64,000 nucleotides of DNA, taken from assembly GCA_019749945.1 (NCBI GenBank), contig JAIEPF010000003.1, positions 124,001 through 188,000 of the forward strand. Direction: 5' to 3'. A program made the position numbers and the translations under genes. This document shows positions 26,851 through 34,771 of this stretch, in pieces. The DNA comes from Burkholderiales bacterium. GTDB taxonomy: Bacteria; Pseudomonadota; Gammaproteobacteria; Burkholderiales; SG8-41. The notes beneath the pieces were generated by a model, which worked only from the letters and a program-made list of their open reading frames with translations, ran no database searches and was not told the origin of the DNA. Position 1 is the stretch's first letter. Each line of letters begins with the position of its first letter.

Positions 26851-27909
26851 TCATTCGAGAATCGCAGCCACATGCCGGGCAAAATCCCCGGTTCCCAGCT
26901 TGCCGCCAAGATCACCGGTCCGGGTTGCGGGATTTCTGACGGCAATGTCAATCGCGGCATCGATTTTTTTCCCGGCTGCCACCAGTGCCCCGTTGGAGTG
27001 ACGCCGCCCAAGCCATTCCAGCAGCATCGCCGCGGACAGAATAAGTGAAGAGGGGTTCGCCTTGTCCTGGCCCTGTATGTCCGGCGCCGAACCATGCTGG
27101 GCCTGGGCAACACACAGGTCGTCACCCGCGTTAACCGATCCCGCGAGGCCCAGGCTTCCCGAAAGTTCTGACGCTTCATCCGACAATATGTCACCGAACA
27201 TGTTTCCGGTAACGATGACATCAAAACGCATCGGATCACGCAACAGGAGCGCCGCGGTGGCATCGATAATGGTTTCCTCCAGCGTCACCTCGGGGAAATC
27301 CGCGGCGACCTTGCGCACCTCCCGCAGAAACAATGCGTCGGAGATCCTCAGGACATTGGCCTTATGGACTGCCGTCACTTTTTTCCGGCGACTGCCCGCC
27401 GCCTCGAATGCGCGGCGTGCGATCCTGTTGCAGCAATGCGCCGTCACCTTTCTCACGGACAAGGCCATGTCTTCGCTGGGCATGAACTCGCCCAGGCCCA
27501 TGAACATGTTCCGGTCCGCGTAGAAGCCCTCCGTACATTCGCGGAAAATGACCAGATCCACGGGTTTGCCGGTGAGCCCCAGTCCCATTCTCGAGCGTGC
27601 GGGACGGATATTCGCGTAGAGATCCAGCTTCACCCTTAATTCGCCTGATGGATTGATGCCGCCCGCCTCCCGGTGAGGGTAATCATTGTGGGAGACAGGC
27701 CCCAGGATCACGCCGGCACATTGCCGTGCCCGCTGCAAGACCCTCGCCGGCAGCGTGGTTCCCTCTTTTTCAAGGGCGGAAAAACCGATTTCATCCCACT
27801 CCCATTCGAGGCCCAGACCATAGAGCTGGTTGGCACGATCCAGAACCGAAATAGTTGCCGCCGTGATTTCGGGGCCGATGCCGTCACCCGCAAGAACCAA
27901 TACCTTCAC
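26851..27909 (-). CDS. Isocitrate/isopropylmalate dehydrogenase family protein (tartrate/isopropylmalate type)
   Basis: A 352-residue NAD-dependent beta-decarboxylating dehydrogenase. It opens KVLVLAGDGIGPEI, and has FRECTEGFYADR (normally RENTEG, here Cys replaces Asn), the catalytic Lys in TAVHKANVL, and the metal site NMFGDILSDEAS. Members oxidise and decarboxylate 3-isopropylmalate, isocitrate, homoisocitrate, D-malate or tartrate. The absence of leuCD and the neighbouring Bug genes argue for a catabolic member, for example for tartrate or malate. It is divergent from a GntR regulator at 28293, which may control it. Confidence 0.87.
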   Translation of the reverse strand: MKVLVLAGDGIGPEITAATISVLDRANQLYGLGLEWEWDEIGFSALEKEGTTLPARVLQRARQCAGVILGPVSHNDYPHREAGGINPSGELRVKLDLYANIRPARSRMGLGLTGKPVDLVIFRECTEGFYADRNMFMGLGEFMPSEDMALSVRKVTAHCCNRIARRAFEAAGSRRKKVTAVHKANVLRISDALFLREVRKVAADFPEVTLEETIIDATAALLLRDPMRFDVIVTGNMFGDILSDEASELSGSLGLAGSVNAGDDLCVAQAQHGSAPDIQGQDKANPSSLILSAAMLLEWLGRRHSNGALVAAGKKIDAAIDIAVRNPATRTGDLGGKLGTGDFARHVAAILE

Positions 27910-28292
27910 TTTGTCTCCCCATGATCATTGCTCAGGAAAATTTGATGCACCAATCGGCTGACCGCCATTAATGGCAGCTCAGCCGGCCGGCGTGTTTGCC
28001 CCGCCGAAACGGCATGGCAGCAGGCTCTTTTAATAAATCTCTTGACAGATTTATTGAACCATACGTTAATCTATTTATAAAGCACAAAATAACAATTGGC
28101 CGGCAAGCTGTTGTCCAATATTTCATCAACTAATTGAATTAAATGAATAATTAAACCTGTCTCGCGGATGAAAATTCTGTGGTGCCTGCTCACATTCTGC
28201 AGCCAAGCCCTGATCCGCTGCGGGTTTGATGGTTTGTTATTGAGGCAATCAACGGCACAATGCCGGTCCGCCAGCCTTGTTGAAAACCCAAA
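27910..28292. promoter_or_regulatory. 383-base divergent regulatory region
   Basis: This non-coding stretch separates the dehydrogenase gene (minus) from the GntR regulator (plus). It is much more AT-rich than its neighbours, especially 28030-28160. It contains a possible sigma-70 promoter and a palindrome (see 28032-28070), and further A/T runs near 28130-28155. No open reading frame or RNA gene was recognised. Confidence 0.6.
28032..28070 (+). promoter_or_regulatory. Candidate promoter overlapped by a 9-bp palindromic operator
   Basis: A perfect inverted repeat, AATAAATCT-CTTGAC-AGATTTATT (arms 28032-28040 and 28047-28055), overlaps a consensus -35 hexamer TTGACA at 28042-28047. A weaker -10 (GTTAAT, 28065-28070) follows at a 17-base spacing. 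The layout suits repression of the GntR gene by a dimeric regulator, plausibly GntR itself; this is inference. Confidence 0.5.
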
Positions 28293-28994
28293 ATGAAAAA
28301 AGCAAAAACCAAAGCCGCCAAACGGAAAAAACAACGCTCGGGATCAGGCCTGCCCATGAGCGAACAGGCGTATCTGGAACTCAGGCGGCTGATCCTGGAA
28401 GACCTTCTGCACCCGGGCCAGCAACTGCTGGAACAGGAACTGACGGAACGCCTCGCGATGAGTCCGACGCCGCTGCGGATCGCGCTTGCGCGACTGCAAA
28501 GCGAAGGTTTTCTGGAAATAAAGCCGAGGCATGGCGTGAGGATCCTGCCGCTGTCCGCCACCGACTCCGGCGAGATCTATGAAATCCTGACCAGCCTGGA
28601 AGCCACGGCGGCCTACCTGCTGGCGAAGCGCTCACTGTCCACGCAGGAACTGGCGCCGCTTGAACAGGCGGTGGTCGAAATGGAAGCAGCCGGCGATGCC
28701 ATTGAAAGCTGGTCGGTCGCCGACGAACGATTTCATGCCGCGCTCGTCAGCATGTGCGGCAATCGCAGACTGGAACAAACCGTGCACATGTACCGCGATC
28801 AGGCGAACCGGGTACGCAAGGCGACATTGCGTTTGCGGCTGCACCCGTCTCCCCAGCAATCGACACGGCATCACCGGGCATTGTTTGAAGCCATTCGAAA
28901 AGGAGACGCCGTCAGCGCCCGCGCATTGCATCTGAGCCATCGGGATGGCTACGAAGAGGCGCTCCTGAAAATTCTTCAATCAGCGATATTCTGA
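28293..28994 (+). CDS. GntR-family transcriptional regulator, FadR (FCD) subfamily
   Basis: A 233-residue regulator. After a very basic tail (MKKAKTKAAKRKKQR) comes a winged helix-turn-helix (about 23-88, with LTERLAMSPTPLRIALARL), then an all-helical FCD effector domain. The FCD metal/ligand residues appear as ERFHAAL, RHHRAL and HLSHRDG, with three His in the usual positions. FCD regulators typically respond to organic acids. It is divergent from the dehydrogenase/Bug operon and six bases upstream of the oxidoreductase at 29001, so both are plausible targets. Confidence 0.9.
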   Translation: MKKAKTKAAKRKKQRSGSGLPMSEQAYLELRRLILEDLLHPGQQLLEQELTERLAMSPTPLRIALARLQSEGFLEIKPRHGVRILPLSATDSGEIYEILTSLEATAAYLLAKRSLSTQELAPLEQAVVEMEAAGDAIESWSVADERFHAALVSMCGNRRLEQTVHMYRDQANRVRKATLRLRLHPSPQQSTRHHRALFEAIRKGDAVSARALHLSHRDGYEEALLKILQSAIF

Positions 28995-29000
28995 CTGCAG

Positions 29001-30041
29001 ATGGATCGGCTACGGGTAGCGGGAGCAGGCGCGGGTTATTACGCCCAGTTTCACCTTGACGCCTGGCAATCAACCGACCGCGTCGATTATGTCGGGATTT
29101 GCGATCAGGATCCCGCAAAAGCAGACGCGTTCGCCAGACGCTTCGACATCCCCCATTGTTTTTCAGACGTGAACAAAATGCTGGACGAGCTGCAACCCGA
29201 TCTGCTGGACATCGTGACGCCCCCTGAGAGCCACCTTGCCGTCGCGCGAGCGGCATTCGAGCGCGGCATCGCCGTCGTCTGCCAGAAACCCCTGGCGCCT
29301 GACTATGCCGAAGCGGTCCGCCTGGTTGAGCTTGCCGAAGAACAGCGGGTCGAACTGTTCGTTCACGAGAATTTCCGCTTCCGGCCCTGGTTTCGCGAAG
29401 CGGCGAGGCTGTTGCAGGAACACAGAATCGGAACCGTACATTCGCTGGCTTTCCGCCTGCGCCCCGGGGACGGGCAGGGCGATGCCGCATACCTCGGCCG
29501 ACAGCCCTACTTCCGGCGCATGGCAAGGTTTCTGGTGCACGAAACCGCGATTCATTTCATCGATACCTTCCGTTATCTGCTCGGAGAAGTCACCGCTGTT
29601 ACCGCCCGCCTCCGGCGCCTGAATCCGGCAATCGCCGGCGAAGATGCCGGCTATATCATTTTCGAGTTTGCCGGCGGACAGACGGCGCTGTTCGACGGCA
29701 ACCGGCTCAACGGGCATGTCGCGGAAAACCCCATGCTGACCATGGGGGAAATGTGGCTCGAAGGTTCCGCCGGCGTGCTGCGCCTTGATGGGTCGGCGCG
29801 CCTGTGGTGGGCGCCGCACGGACAGCAGGAAACCGAACACGCCTACCAGCGCAATCCGCAGCTCTTCGCAGGAGGGTCGGTACGCGCACTGAAGTCAAAA
29901 CTTGTCGCGCACCTGCTCGATGGTGAAGCCATGGAAAACAGCGGTCGCGATTACCTGATCAATCTTCGTATCGAAGAGGCGGTTTACCGGTCGGACCGCG
30001 AGAATCGGCGGATTCTGATAACAAAGGAAGACAGGGAATGA
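29001..30041 (+). CDS. Gfo/Idh/MocA family oxidoreductase with QKP in place of EKP
   Basis: A 346-residue NAD(P)-dependent oxidoreductase. The Rossmann motif is AGAGAGYY (residues 7-14). The motif that follows the beta-alpha-beta fold reads VCQKPLAP (Gln95-Lys96-Pro97) where most members have EKP. The C-terminal domain includes FLVHETAIHFIDTF, with a plausible catalytic His. It lies six bases after the GntR gene and probably shares its transcript. No clear ribosome-binding site is present, so coupling to the upstream gene is likely. The substrate is presumably a sugar acid or cyclitol. Confidence 0.87.
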   Translation: MDRLRVAGAGAGYYAQFHLDAWQSTDRVDYVGICDQDPAKADAFARRFDIPHCFSDVNKMLDELQPDLLDIVTPPESHLAVARAAFERGIAVVCQKPLAPDYAEAVRLVELAEEQRVELFVHENFRFRPWFREAARLLQEHRIGTVHSLAFRLRPGDGQGDAAYLGRQPYFRRMARFLVHETAIHFIDTFRYLLGEVTAVTARLRRLNPAIAGEDAGYIIFEFAGGQTALFDGNRLNGHVAENPMLTMGEMWLEGSAGVLRLDGSARLWWAPHGQQETEHAYQRNPQLFAGGSVRALKSKLVAHLLDGEAMENSGRDYLINLRIEEAVYRSDRENRRILITKEDRE

Positions 30042-30250
30042 ATCATCTGCTGGTTCATGTCGCAGGCTGGTTCCAGGGCGCCTCCCGGGTGGAGCATGCC
30101 CGGCATCTGGGTGACCGTACTGCACCGAATCAATGGAACAACGTTTTCATTCCAGGCCACGGCATGGCAAGCGGAGATCCCTCTGCGCCAGGAATCCGCT
30201 GGCTTCTCAAGGAGATTCAGGACGCACGGCAACTCACGGTGAAAAACTAG
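30038..30250 (+). CDS. Possible small protein overlapping the oxidoreductase stop (ATGA)
   Basis: A 70-residue frame starting in an ATGA overlap with the upstream oxidoreductase, which is a common sign of translational coupling; AGGGA lies just before it. It has no signal peptide or membrane segment and no motif I recognise (WFQGASR, WNNVFIPGHG). It ends within the last codons of the convergent acyl-CoA ligase gene. It could be a genuine small protein, a decayed fragment of a longer gene, or chance. Confidence 0.3.
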   Translation: MNHLLVHVAGWFQGASRVEHARHLGDRTAPNQWNNVFIPGHGMASGDPSAPGIRWLLKEIQDARQLTVKN

Positions 30251-31842
30251 ATTTTCTGTAAATCGACCGCCCGTGCCCGCAGCGCCGCATCCGCCCGCAG
30301 CACCGCCTTGGCGATCTTGTGGGTGGGCGTATGCGGCAGTTCGTCGATGAAGGCGACGTAACGCGGCACTTTTTGCGGCGCGAGCCTTGCGCGGCACCAG
30401 TCGGCGATTTCTTCGGCGGTCACTTTCGCTCCGGGCCTGGTCGCAACAACGACAAAAATATCGTCCTCGCCCAATTCCGAGGCTACGGCAATCGTGCCGG
30501 CCTCGGCCACCGCCGGATGTTCGCCGACCACGCGGTCGAGTTCGGCGGCGGCGATGTTTTCACCGCGACGGCGGATGATGTCGCGCTTGCGCGAGATGAA
30601 ATAGTAATAACCATCGGCGTCGCATTTCACCAGGTCGCCGGTCTTGAACCAGTCGCCCTCGAAAGTGCCGGCGGTCTGCTCCGGATCGCGGAAATAACCC
30701 TGCATGATGATGGGTGTTTTCACCCACAGTTCGCCGGGTTCGCCGACCGGCACGTCACGACCTTCGTCATCCACCACGCGACACTGCGCCCAGGGCCGCG
30801 CCGGATCCGGATGCCGCCCCACCGGGCCCATGCTGCCCAGCTTCTGCACGCCCTCAAAAGGATTGCAAGTCACGCCGGGGATTTCGGTCATGCCGTAGCC
30901 GCCGATGCGGTGCGGAATTTTAAAATCGTTTTTGAAAGTCTCGTCCATGCTGGCGCGAACGCCGTAGACGCGGGCAATGCGATGCTCGGGACGGAATTCG
31001 CTGCGCGGACGGTTGCGCAGGATGCTGCCGATGGCTTCGATGATGTTGACCTGGGTGGCGCCGGTGTCGACCGCGGTCTGCCAGAAGCTTGACGCCGAAA
31101 ATTTCGGAATGATGATCATGCAGGCGCCCGCGGCCAGTGTGCCGGCGACGGAGTAGAACATCGCATTGATGTGGAACAGCGGCAGCACGATCATCACCCG
31201 GTCGTCGTCCTGCAGGTAAACCCGCTGCACGAAGGCTTCGCCACCGGTGACAAAACTCTTCTGGCTGTGCATCGCCCCCTTGGGAAAACCGGTGGTGCCA
31301 GAGGTGTAGACGATCAGACAAGTGGCATCACCGGTGATGTCAGCGGGAATCTGCACAACCGGCGCAGCCCTGAGCAAATCATCCAGTGCCGGCACGTCAT
31401 CGGCGGCCGTATCGAGCATCACAAACCACGCCGGGGTTTTCAGACCAGCTGCCGCATCACGCGCGACAGTCAGTGTATCAGCAGTCGCCGCGACGGCACT
31501 GACTTCGGCATGGTGCAGGACATACTTTGCCTCCGTGACACCGAACTCGGGATTCACCGGCACCATGATCGCGCCCAGCCGCGACAGCGCGAACAGCAGC
31601 AACACATGGCCGTCGCAGTTGCGCGCCATCACCGCCATGCGGTCGCCCTTGCGGATGCCGCGCGCGGCCAGCACGCGCGCGGCGGCATCCACCTTCATCG
31701 CGAACTCACCCCAGGACCAGCTGCGTTCACGGAAAACCATGAATGGCCGCGACGGATCGCGGCCGGCACGGCTCGCCAGCGCGCCGTTCAGCGTGTAGTC
31801 ATGTTCAGGATATAGACGCAATACCTCGAGTGGCTTTTTCAT
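30247..31842 (-). CDS. AMP-forming acyl-CoA ligase/synthetase (ANL superfamily)
   Basis: A 531-residue acyl-adenylate-forming enzyme. It has the ATP/AMP loop IVYTSGTTGFPKG, the central YGMTEIPG motif, the hinge-preceding DWFKTGDL with YFISRKRDIIRRRGENIAA, and the C-terminal domain lysine in THKIAKAVLR. It activates a carboxylic acid to its CoA thioester; similarity in layout is to the crotonobetaine/carnitine-CoA ligase (CaiC) group, but the substrate is not determined. It is divergent from the SMP-30 gene at 31938 (95-base gap). An acyl-CoA dehydrogenase is encoded about 8 kb away and could act in the same route. Confidence 0.88.
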   Translation of the reverse strand: MKKPLEVLRLYPEHDYTLNGALASRAGRDPSRPFMVFRERSWSWGEFAMKVDAAARVLAARGIRKGDRMAVMARNCDGHVLLLFALSRLGAIMVPVNPEFGVTEAKYVLHHAEVSAVAATADTLTVARDAAAGLKTPAWFVMLDTAADDVPALDDLLRAAPVVQIPADITGDATCLIVYTSGTTGFPKGAMHSQKSFVTGGEAFVQRVYLQDDDRVMIVLPLFHINAMFYSVAGTLAAGACMIIIPKFSASSFWQTAVDTGATQVNIIEAIGSILRNRPRSEFRPEHRIARVYGVRASMDETFKNDFKIPHRIGGYGMTEIPGVTCNPFEGVQKLGSMGPVGRHPDPARPWAQCRVVDDEGRDVPVGEPGELWVKTPIIMQGYFRDPEQTAGTFEGDWFKTGDLVKCDADGYYYFISRKRDIIRRRGENIAAAELDRVVGEHPAVAEAGTIAVASELGEDDIFVVVATRPGAKVTAEEIADWCRARLAPQKVPRYVAFIDELPHTPTHKIAKAVLRADAALRARAVDLQKI

Positions 31843-31937
31843 GGTCGGACTGATTTTCAGATGTGCGCGGGGTCAGACAAGCGCGGATTCTGGCATACAA
31901 TCAGCACTCGTTTTTTCATTGAGTCCACATAAAGATC

Positions 31938-32858
31938 ATGAGCTTCTTCGCCCCGCCCGAACGTTTTACCGCCGAAGTTTTCGCCGAGCTGCCGAAAAAA
32001 TTCCGCCGCACCAAAGTCTCCGCCGAGCGCCTCGCCGCCGGCCGGCCCGCGCCGCAGGGCGGCTGCTTCCTCGAAGGCCCGTCCTTCGACCGCAAGGGCA
32101 ACCTCTATGTCACGGATATTCCCTTCGGCCGTATTTTCCGCATCTCGCCCAAGGGCACCTGGGACCTGGTTGTTGAATACGACGGTGAACCCAACGGCCT
32201 GAAGATCCACAAGGACGGCCGCATTTTTGTCACCGACCACAAGCGCGGCCTGATGCTGCTCGACGCCAAACGCGGCCGTATTGAATCCATCATCACGCGT
32301 TACAACCTGGAAACCTTCAAGGGTCTCAACGATCTGGTGTTCGCCAGCAACGGGGATCTCTACTTCACCGACCAGGGCCAGAGCGGTTTGCAGAATCCGG
32401 CCGGCTGCGTTTATCGCCTGTGCAACAACGGCAAACTGGAACGCATCGCCGACAACATCCCCAGCCCGAACGGCCTGGTGCTGAACAAGGCGGAAAACAC
32501 GCTGTTTGTCGCCGTGACCCGCGCCAATGCGGTGTGGCGCCTGCCGCTGCTGCCCGACGGCACGGTGTCGCGCATGGGCGTGTTCATTTCGATGTCCGGC
32601 GGCCGCGGTCCCGACGGCATGGCGATCGACGAGGATGACGGCCTGGCCGTGGCGCACCCGGACATGGGCGCAGTGTGGATCTTCAACCACCGCGGCGAAC
32701 CGCTGTACCGCGTCGACTCCCCCGGCTCCGACGTGGTCACCAACTGCGCCTACGGCATCAAGGACCCGCACACGCTGTACATCGTCGATTCGGAAGGCGG
32801 CGCAATCCTAAGCGCAGAACTGCCGACACCGGGACGCAGAATGTACGCACTGGCTTGA
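31938..32858 (+). CDS. SMP-30/gluconolactonase/LRE family protein, copy 2
   Basis: A 306-residue beta-propeller lactonase homologue, the same length as the copy at 16258 and sharing its opening (MSFF-PP) and blocks GGCFLEGPSFDRKGNLYVTD, EPNGLKIHKDG, GLNDLVFASNGDLYFTDQGQ and IPSPNGLVLN. The two are paralogues, not recent duplicates, since many positions differ. The metal-site Glu of LEGP is present. It is monocistronic on the plus strand, with the repetitive element at 32.9 kb downstream. Confidence 0.88.
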   Translation: MSFFAPPERFTAEVFAELPKKFRRTKVSAERLAAGRPAPQGGCFLEGPSFDRKGNLYVTDIPFGRIFRISPKGTWDLVVEYDGEPNGLKIHKDGRIFVTDHKRGLMLLDAKRGRIESIITRYNLETFKGLNDLVFASNGDLYFTDQGQSGLQNPAGCVYRLCNNGKLERIADNIPSPNGLVLNKAENTLFVAVTRANAVWRLPLLPDGTVSRMGVFISMSGGRGPDGMAIDEDDGLAVAHPDMGAVWIFNHRGEPLYRVDSPGSDVVTNCAYGIKDPHTLYIVDSEGGAILSAELPTPGRRMYALA

Positions 32859-33300
32859 GCAGAGCTAATAGCCACTTAAGAAAATTTCCCACCTAGCACA
32901 CCGATCCCCATGTGAACCGCCGAGCAGCACAGCCAAGTCAGGGGAAGTCGGCGAGGACTGTCTGAGTCTTTGCCGCGTAGCGGCAAAGGCGAGTTCCGCG
33001 CCCCGAAGGAAGTCACCTTGGGTGGCAGCCGCCTGACTTGGCGAGCAGCGCAGGGAACCCGAAGGGCGGTGAACCTGGGGGCGGCTGCGACTCGTTAGCC
33101 GCAGGCCCGCTTGCGGGAGCAGACGCCGGCGCCCCGGTCCACAATCGTTGAACGCAGCCACCGGCGCCCCTACCCGCTCCACGCTGCGCGACTCCGAGTC
33201 CGGGGCGCCCCTTCTCTTTGGTTACTTTCTCTTGGCGAAGCAAGAGAAAGTAACTAGCCGCCGGGCTACCCCCGGCGACTTTGAATTACATCCGACGCAA
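32859..33300. repeat. Hairpin-rich intergenic repetitive element
   Basis: No convincing gene lies in this 442-base stretch. From about 32910 it resembles the repetitive intergenic sequence common in beta- and gammaproteobacteria: GTGAACCGCCGAGCAGC, an 11-bp inverted repeat GCCAAGTCAGG / CCTGACTTGGC (32932-32942, 33032-33042), GAACCCGAAGGGCGG, and a final strong hairpin at 33221-33254. The family resemblance is from memory; copy number in the genome cannot be judged here. An open frame across it (from 33148) is not credible because it is built from these repeats. Confidence 0.65.
33221..33254. repeat. 14-bp perfect hairpin at the end of the repetitive element
   Basis: Arms GTTACTTTCTCTTG and CAAGAGAAAGTAAC pair perfectly around a GCGAAG loop. 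It lies downstream of both convergent genes (32858 stop and 33301 stop) and could act as a two-way transcription or RNA-stability barrier. Confidence 0.75.
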
Positions 33301-34740
33301 CTAACGCACGAGCAGATCCACAAACTCATGCACCGCCATCCCCTCCAGCTTGCGCTGATCCATGCAAACATCGGTAATCGCCGCCTTCTGTTTGGCCGCA
33401 AACACCATCGCGGTGTTTTCGTTGAATTTTTTCATCACCGCCGGAATGCCTTCCTTGCGCCGCTGGCGGTGCCCCAGCGGGTACAGCACCTCTGACAGCG
33501 GCGTCTTGCTGCCATCCTTGAAAAACACCTGGATGGAATTGGCATTGGTACGCTTGGCCGGATCGTGGTACTCGCGCTCGTATTTGGCGTATTCGGTCAG
33601 CCGGATTTTCGCGCGCAGCTTGTCGATGCGCGGGTCGGCGGCGATTTCATCTTCGTAATGCTTCGCAGTCATATCACCATAGATCAGGCCGATCGCCATC
33701 ATGTACTGCATGCAGTGATCACGGTCGGCGAAGTTCGCCAGCGGTCCGGTCTTGTCGAGAATGACCATCGTCGAGTTGTGGGCGCGCGCCTCGATGTGAC
33801 TGACTTCATCAAGCCGGTCCTTCACCAGCGGATGCAGCTTGATCGCCGCCTCCACCCCGGTCTGGCCGTGGAAGGCCGTCGGGTAGGGAATCTTGAACAG
33901 CGTGTTCTCGATCACGTAACTGCCGAAGGGGCGCTGGAATTTGAAGGGTTTGCCCTTGAACAGCACTTCGTAAAAACCCCAGCGCGGCGCGGTCAGCGCC
34001 GAGGGATAACCCATCTCGCCCTTTTTCGCCAGCAGCGACAGCCACACGCCGCGCGCCGAGGCATCACCCGCCGCCCAGGATTTGCGCGCGCCGGTGTTGG
34101 GCTTGCGGCGGTAGGTGGCCAGCGCATGACCGTCGACCCAGGCATTCGACAGTGCATTGATGATTTCGTCGCGCGTGCAGCCGATCAGCTGCGACACCGC
34201 AGCCGTGGTGGCAATCTTGACCAGGATGGTGTGGTCAAGTCCCGCGGCGGTGAAGCCGTTTTCCAGCGCGAGGCCACCCTGCACTTCATAAGCCTTGATG
34301 ATTGCGGACAACACCTCACGCATTTTCAGCGGGGCTTTTCCCGCAGCTTGCCGCGTGCGCGACAGCCAGTCGGCAGTCATCAGGATGGCGCCGATGTTGT
34401 CCGAGGGGTGGATCACCGTGCGGCCATAAAACGCATCGTTGAAATCCAGCCAGCGGATCAGCGCGCCGGCGTTGAACGCTGCGGTCACCGGATCCAGCAC
34501 ATGACTGGTCCCCGGTACGCGGGCGCCATTGGGCACGATGGTGCCCGGCACCACCGGCCCCAGCAGCTTGGTACAGTCCGGGTAAGCGAGTGCCTCGAAC
34601 GCACAGGCCAGGCTGTCGATCAGTGTCAGTCGCGCGGTTTCAAACGCCAGCTTGCTGGTGGGCTTGTAACCATGGGCGTAATTGGCGAGGTCGACGATGA
34701 CCTTGTCGAATGGCGGACGTTTGTTGGTGACTGCAGTCAT
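33301..34740 (-). CDS. prpD: 2-methylcitrate dehydratase (PrpD) homologue
   Basis: A 479-residue MmgE/PrpD protein close to genuine 2-methylcitrate dehydratase. Key blocks are RWLDFNDAFYGRTVIHPSDN, YEVQGGLALENGF, ALATYRRKPNTGARKSWAAG and KIPYPTAFHGQTGVEAA, all typical of PrpD. It would convert 2-methylcitrate to 2-methyl-cis-aconitate in propionate breakdown. However, prpB, prpC and acnD are absent here and its partner is a Bug receptor 31 bases upstream, so it may handle another citrate-like acid. No good ribosome-binding site precedes the ATG. Confidence 0.85.
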   Translation of the reverse strand: MTAVTNKRPPFDKVIVDLANYAHGYKPTSKLAFETARLTLIDSLACAFEALAYPDCTKLLGPVVPGTIVPNGARVPGTSHVLDPVTAAFNAGALIRWLDFNDAFYGRTVIHPSDNIGAILMTADWLSRTRQAAGKAPLKMREVLSAIIKAYEVQGGLALENGFTAAGLDHTILVKIATTAAVSQLIGCTRDEIINALSNAWVDGHALATYRRKPNTGARKSWAAGDASARGVWLSLLAKKGEMGYPSALTAPRWGFYEVLFKGKPFKFQRPFGSYVIENTLFKIPYPTAFHGQTGVEAAIKLHPLVKDRLDEVSHIEARAHNSTMVILDKTGPLANFADRDHCMQYMMAIGLIYGDMTAKHYEDEIAADPRIDKLRAKIRLTEYAKYEREYHDPAKRTNANSIQVFFKDGSKTPLSEVLYPLGHRQRRKEGIPAVMKKFNENTAMVFAAKQKAAITDVCMDQRKLEGMAVHEFVDLLVR

Positions 34741-34771
34741 ATTTCATAACCATTTGTTTTTTAAGGACTTT

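Noticed and set aside
33148..33495. A 115-codon plus-strand frame through the repetitive element
   Set aside because: It runs through hairpin repeats and then antisense to prpD, so it has no independent support.
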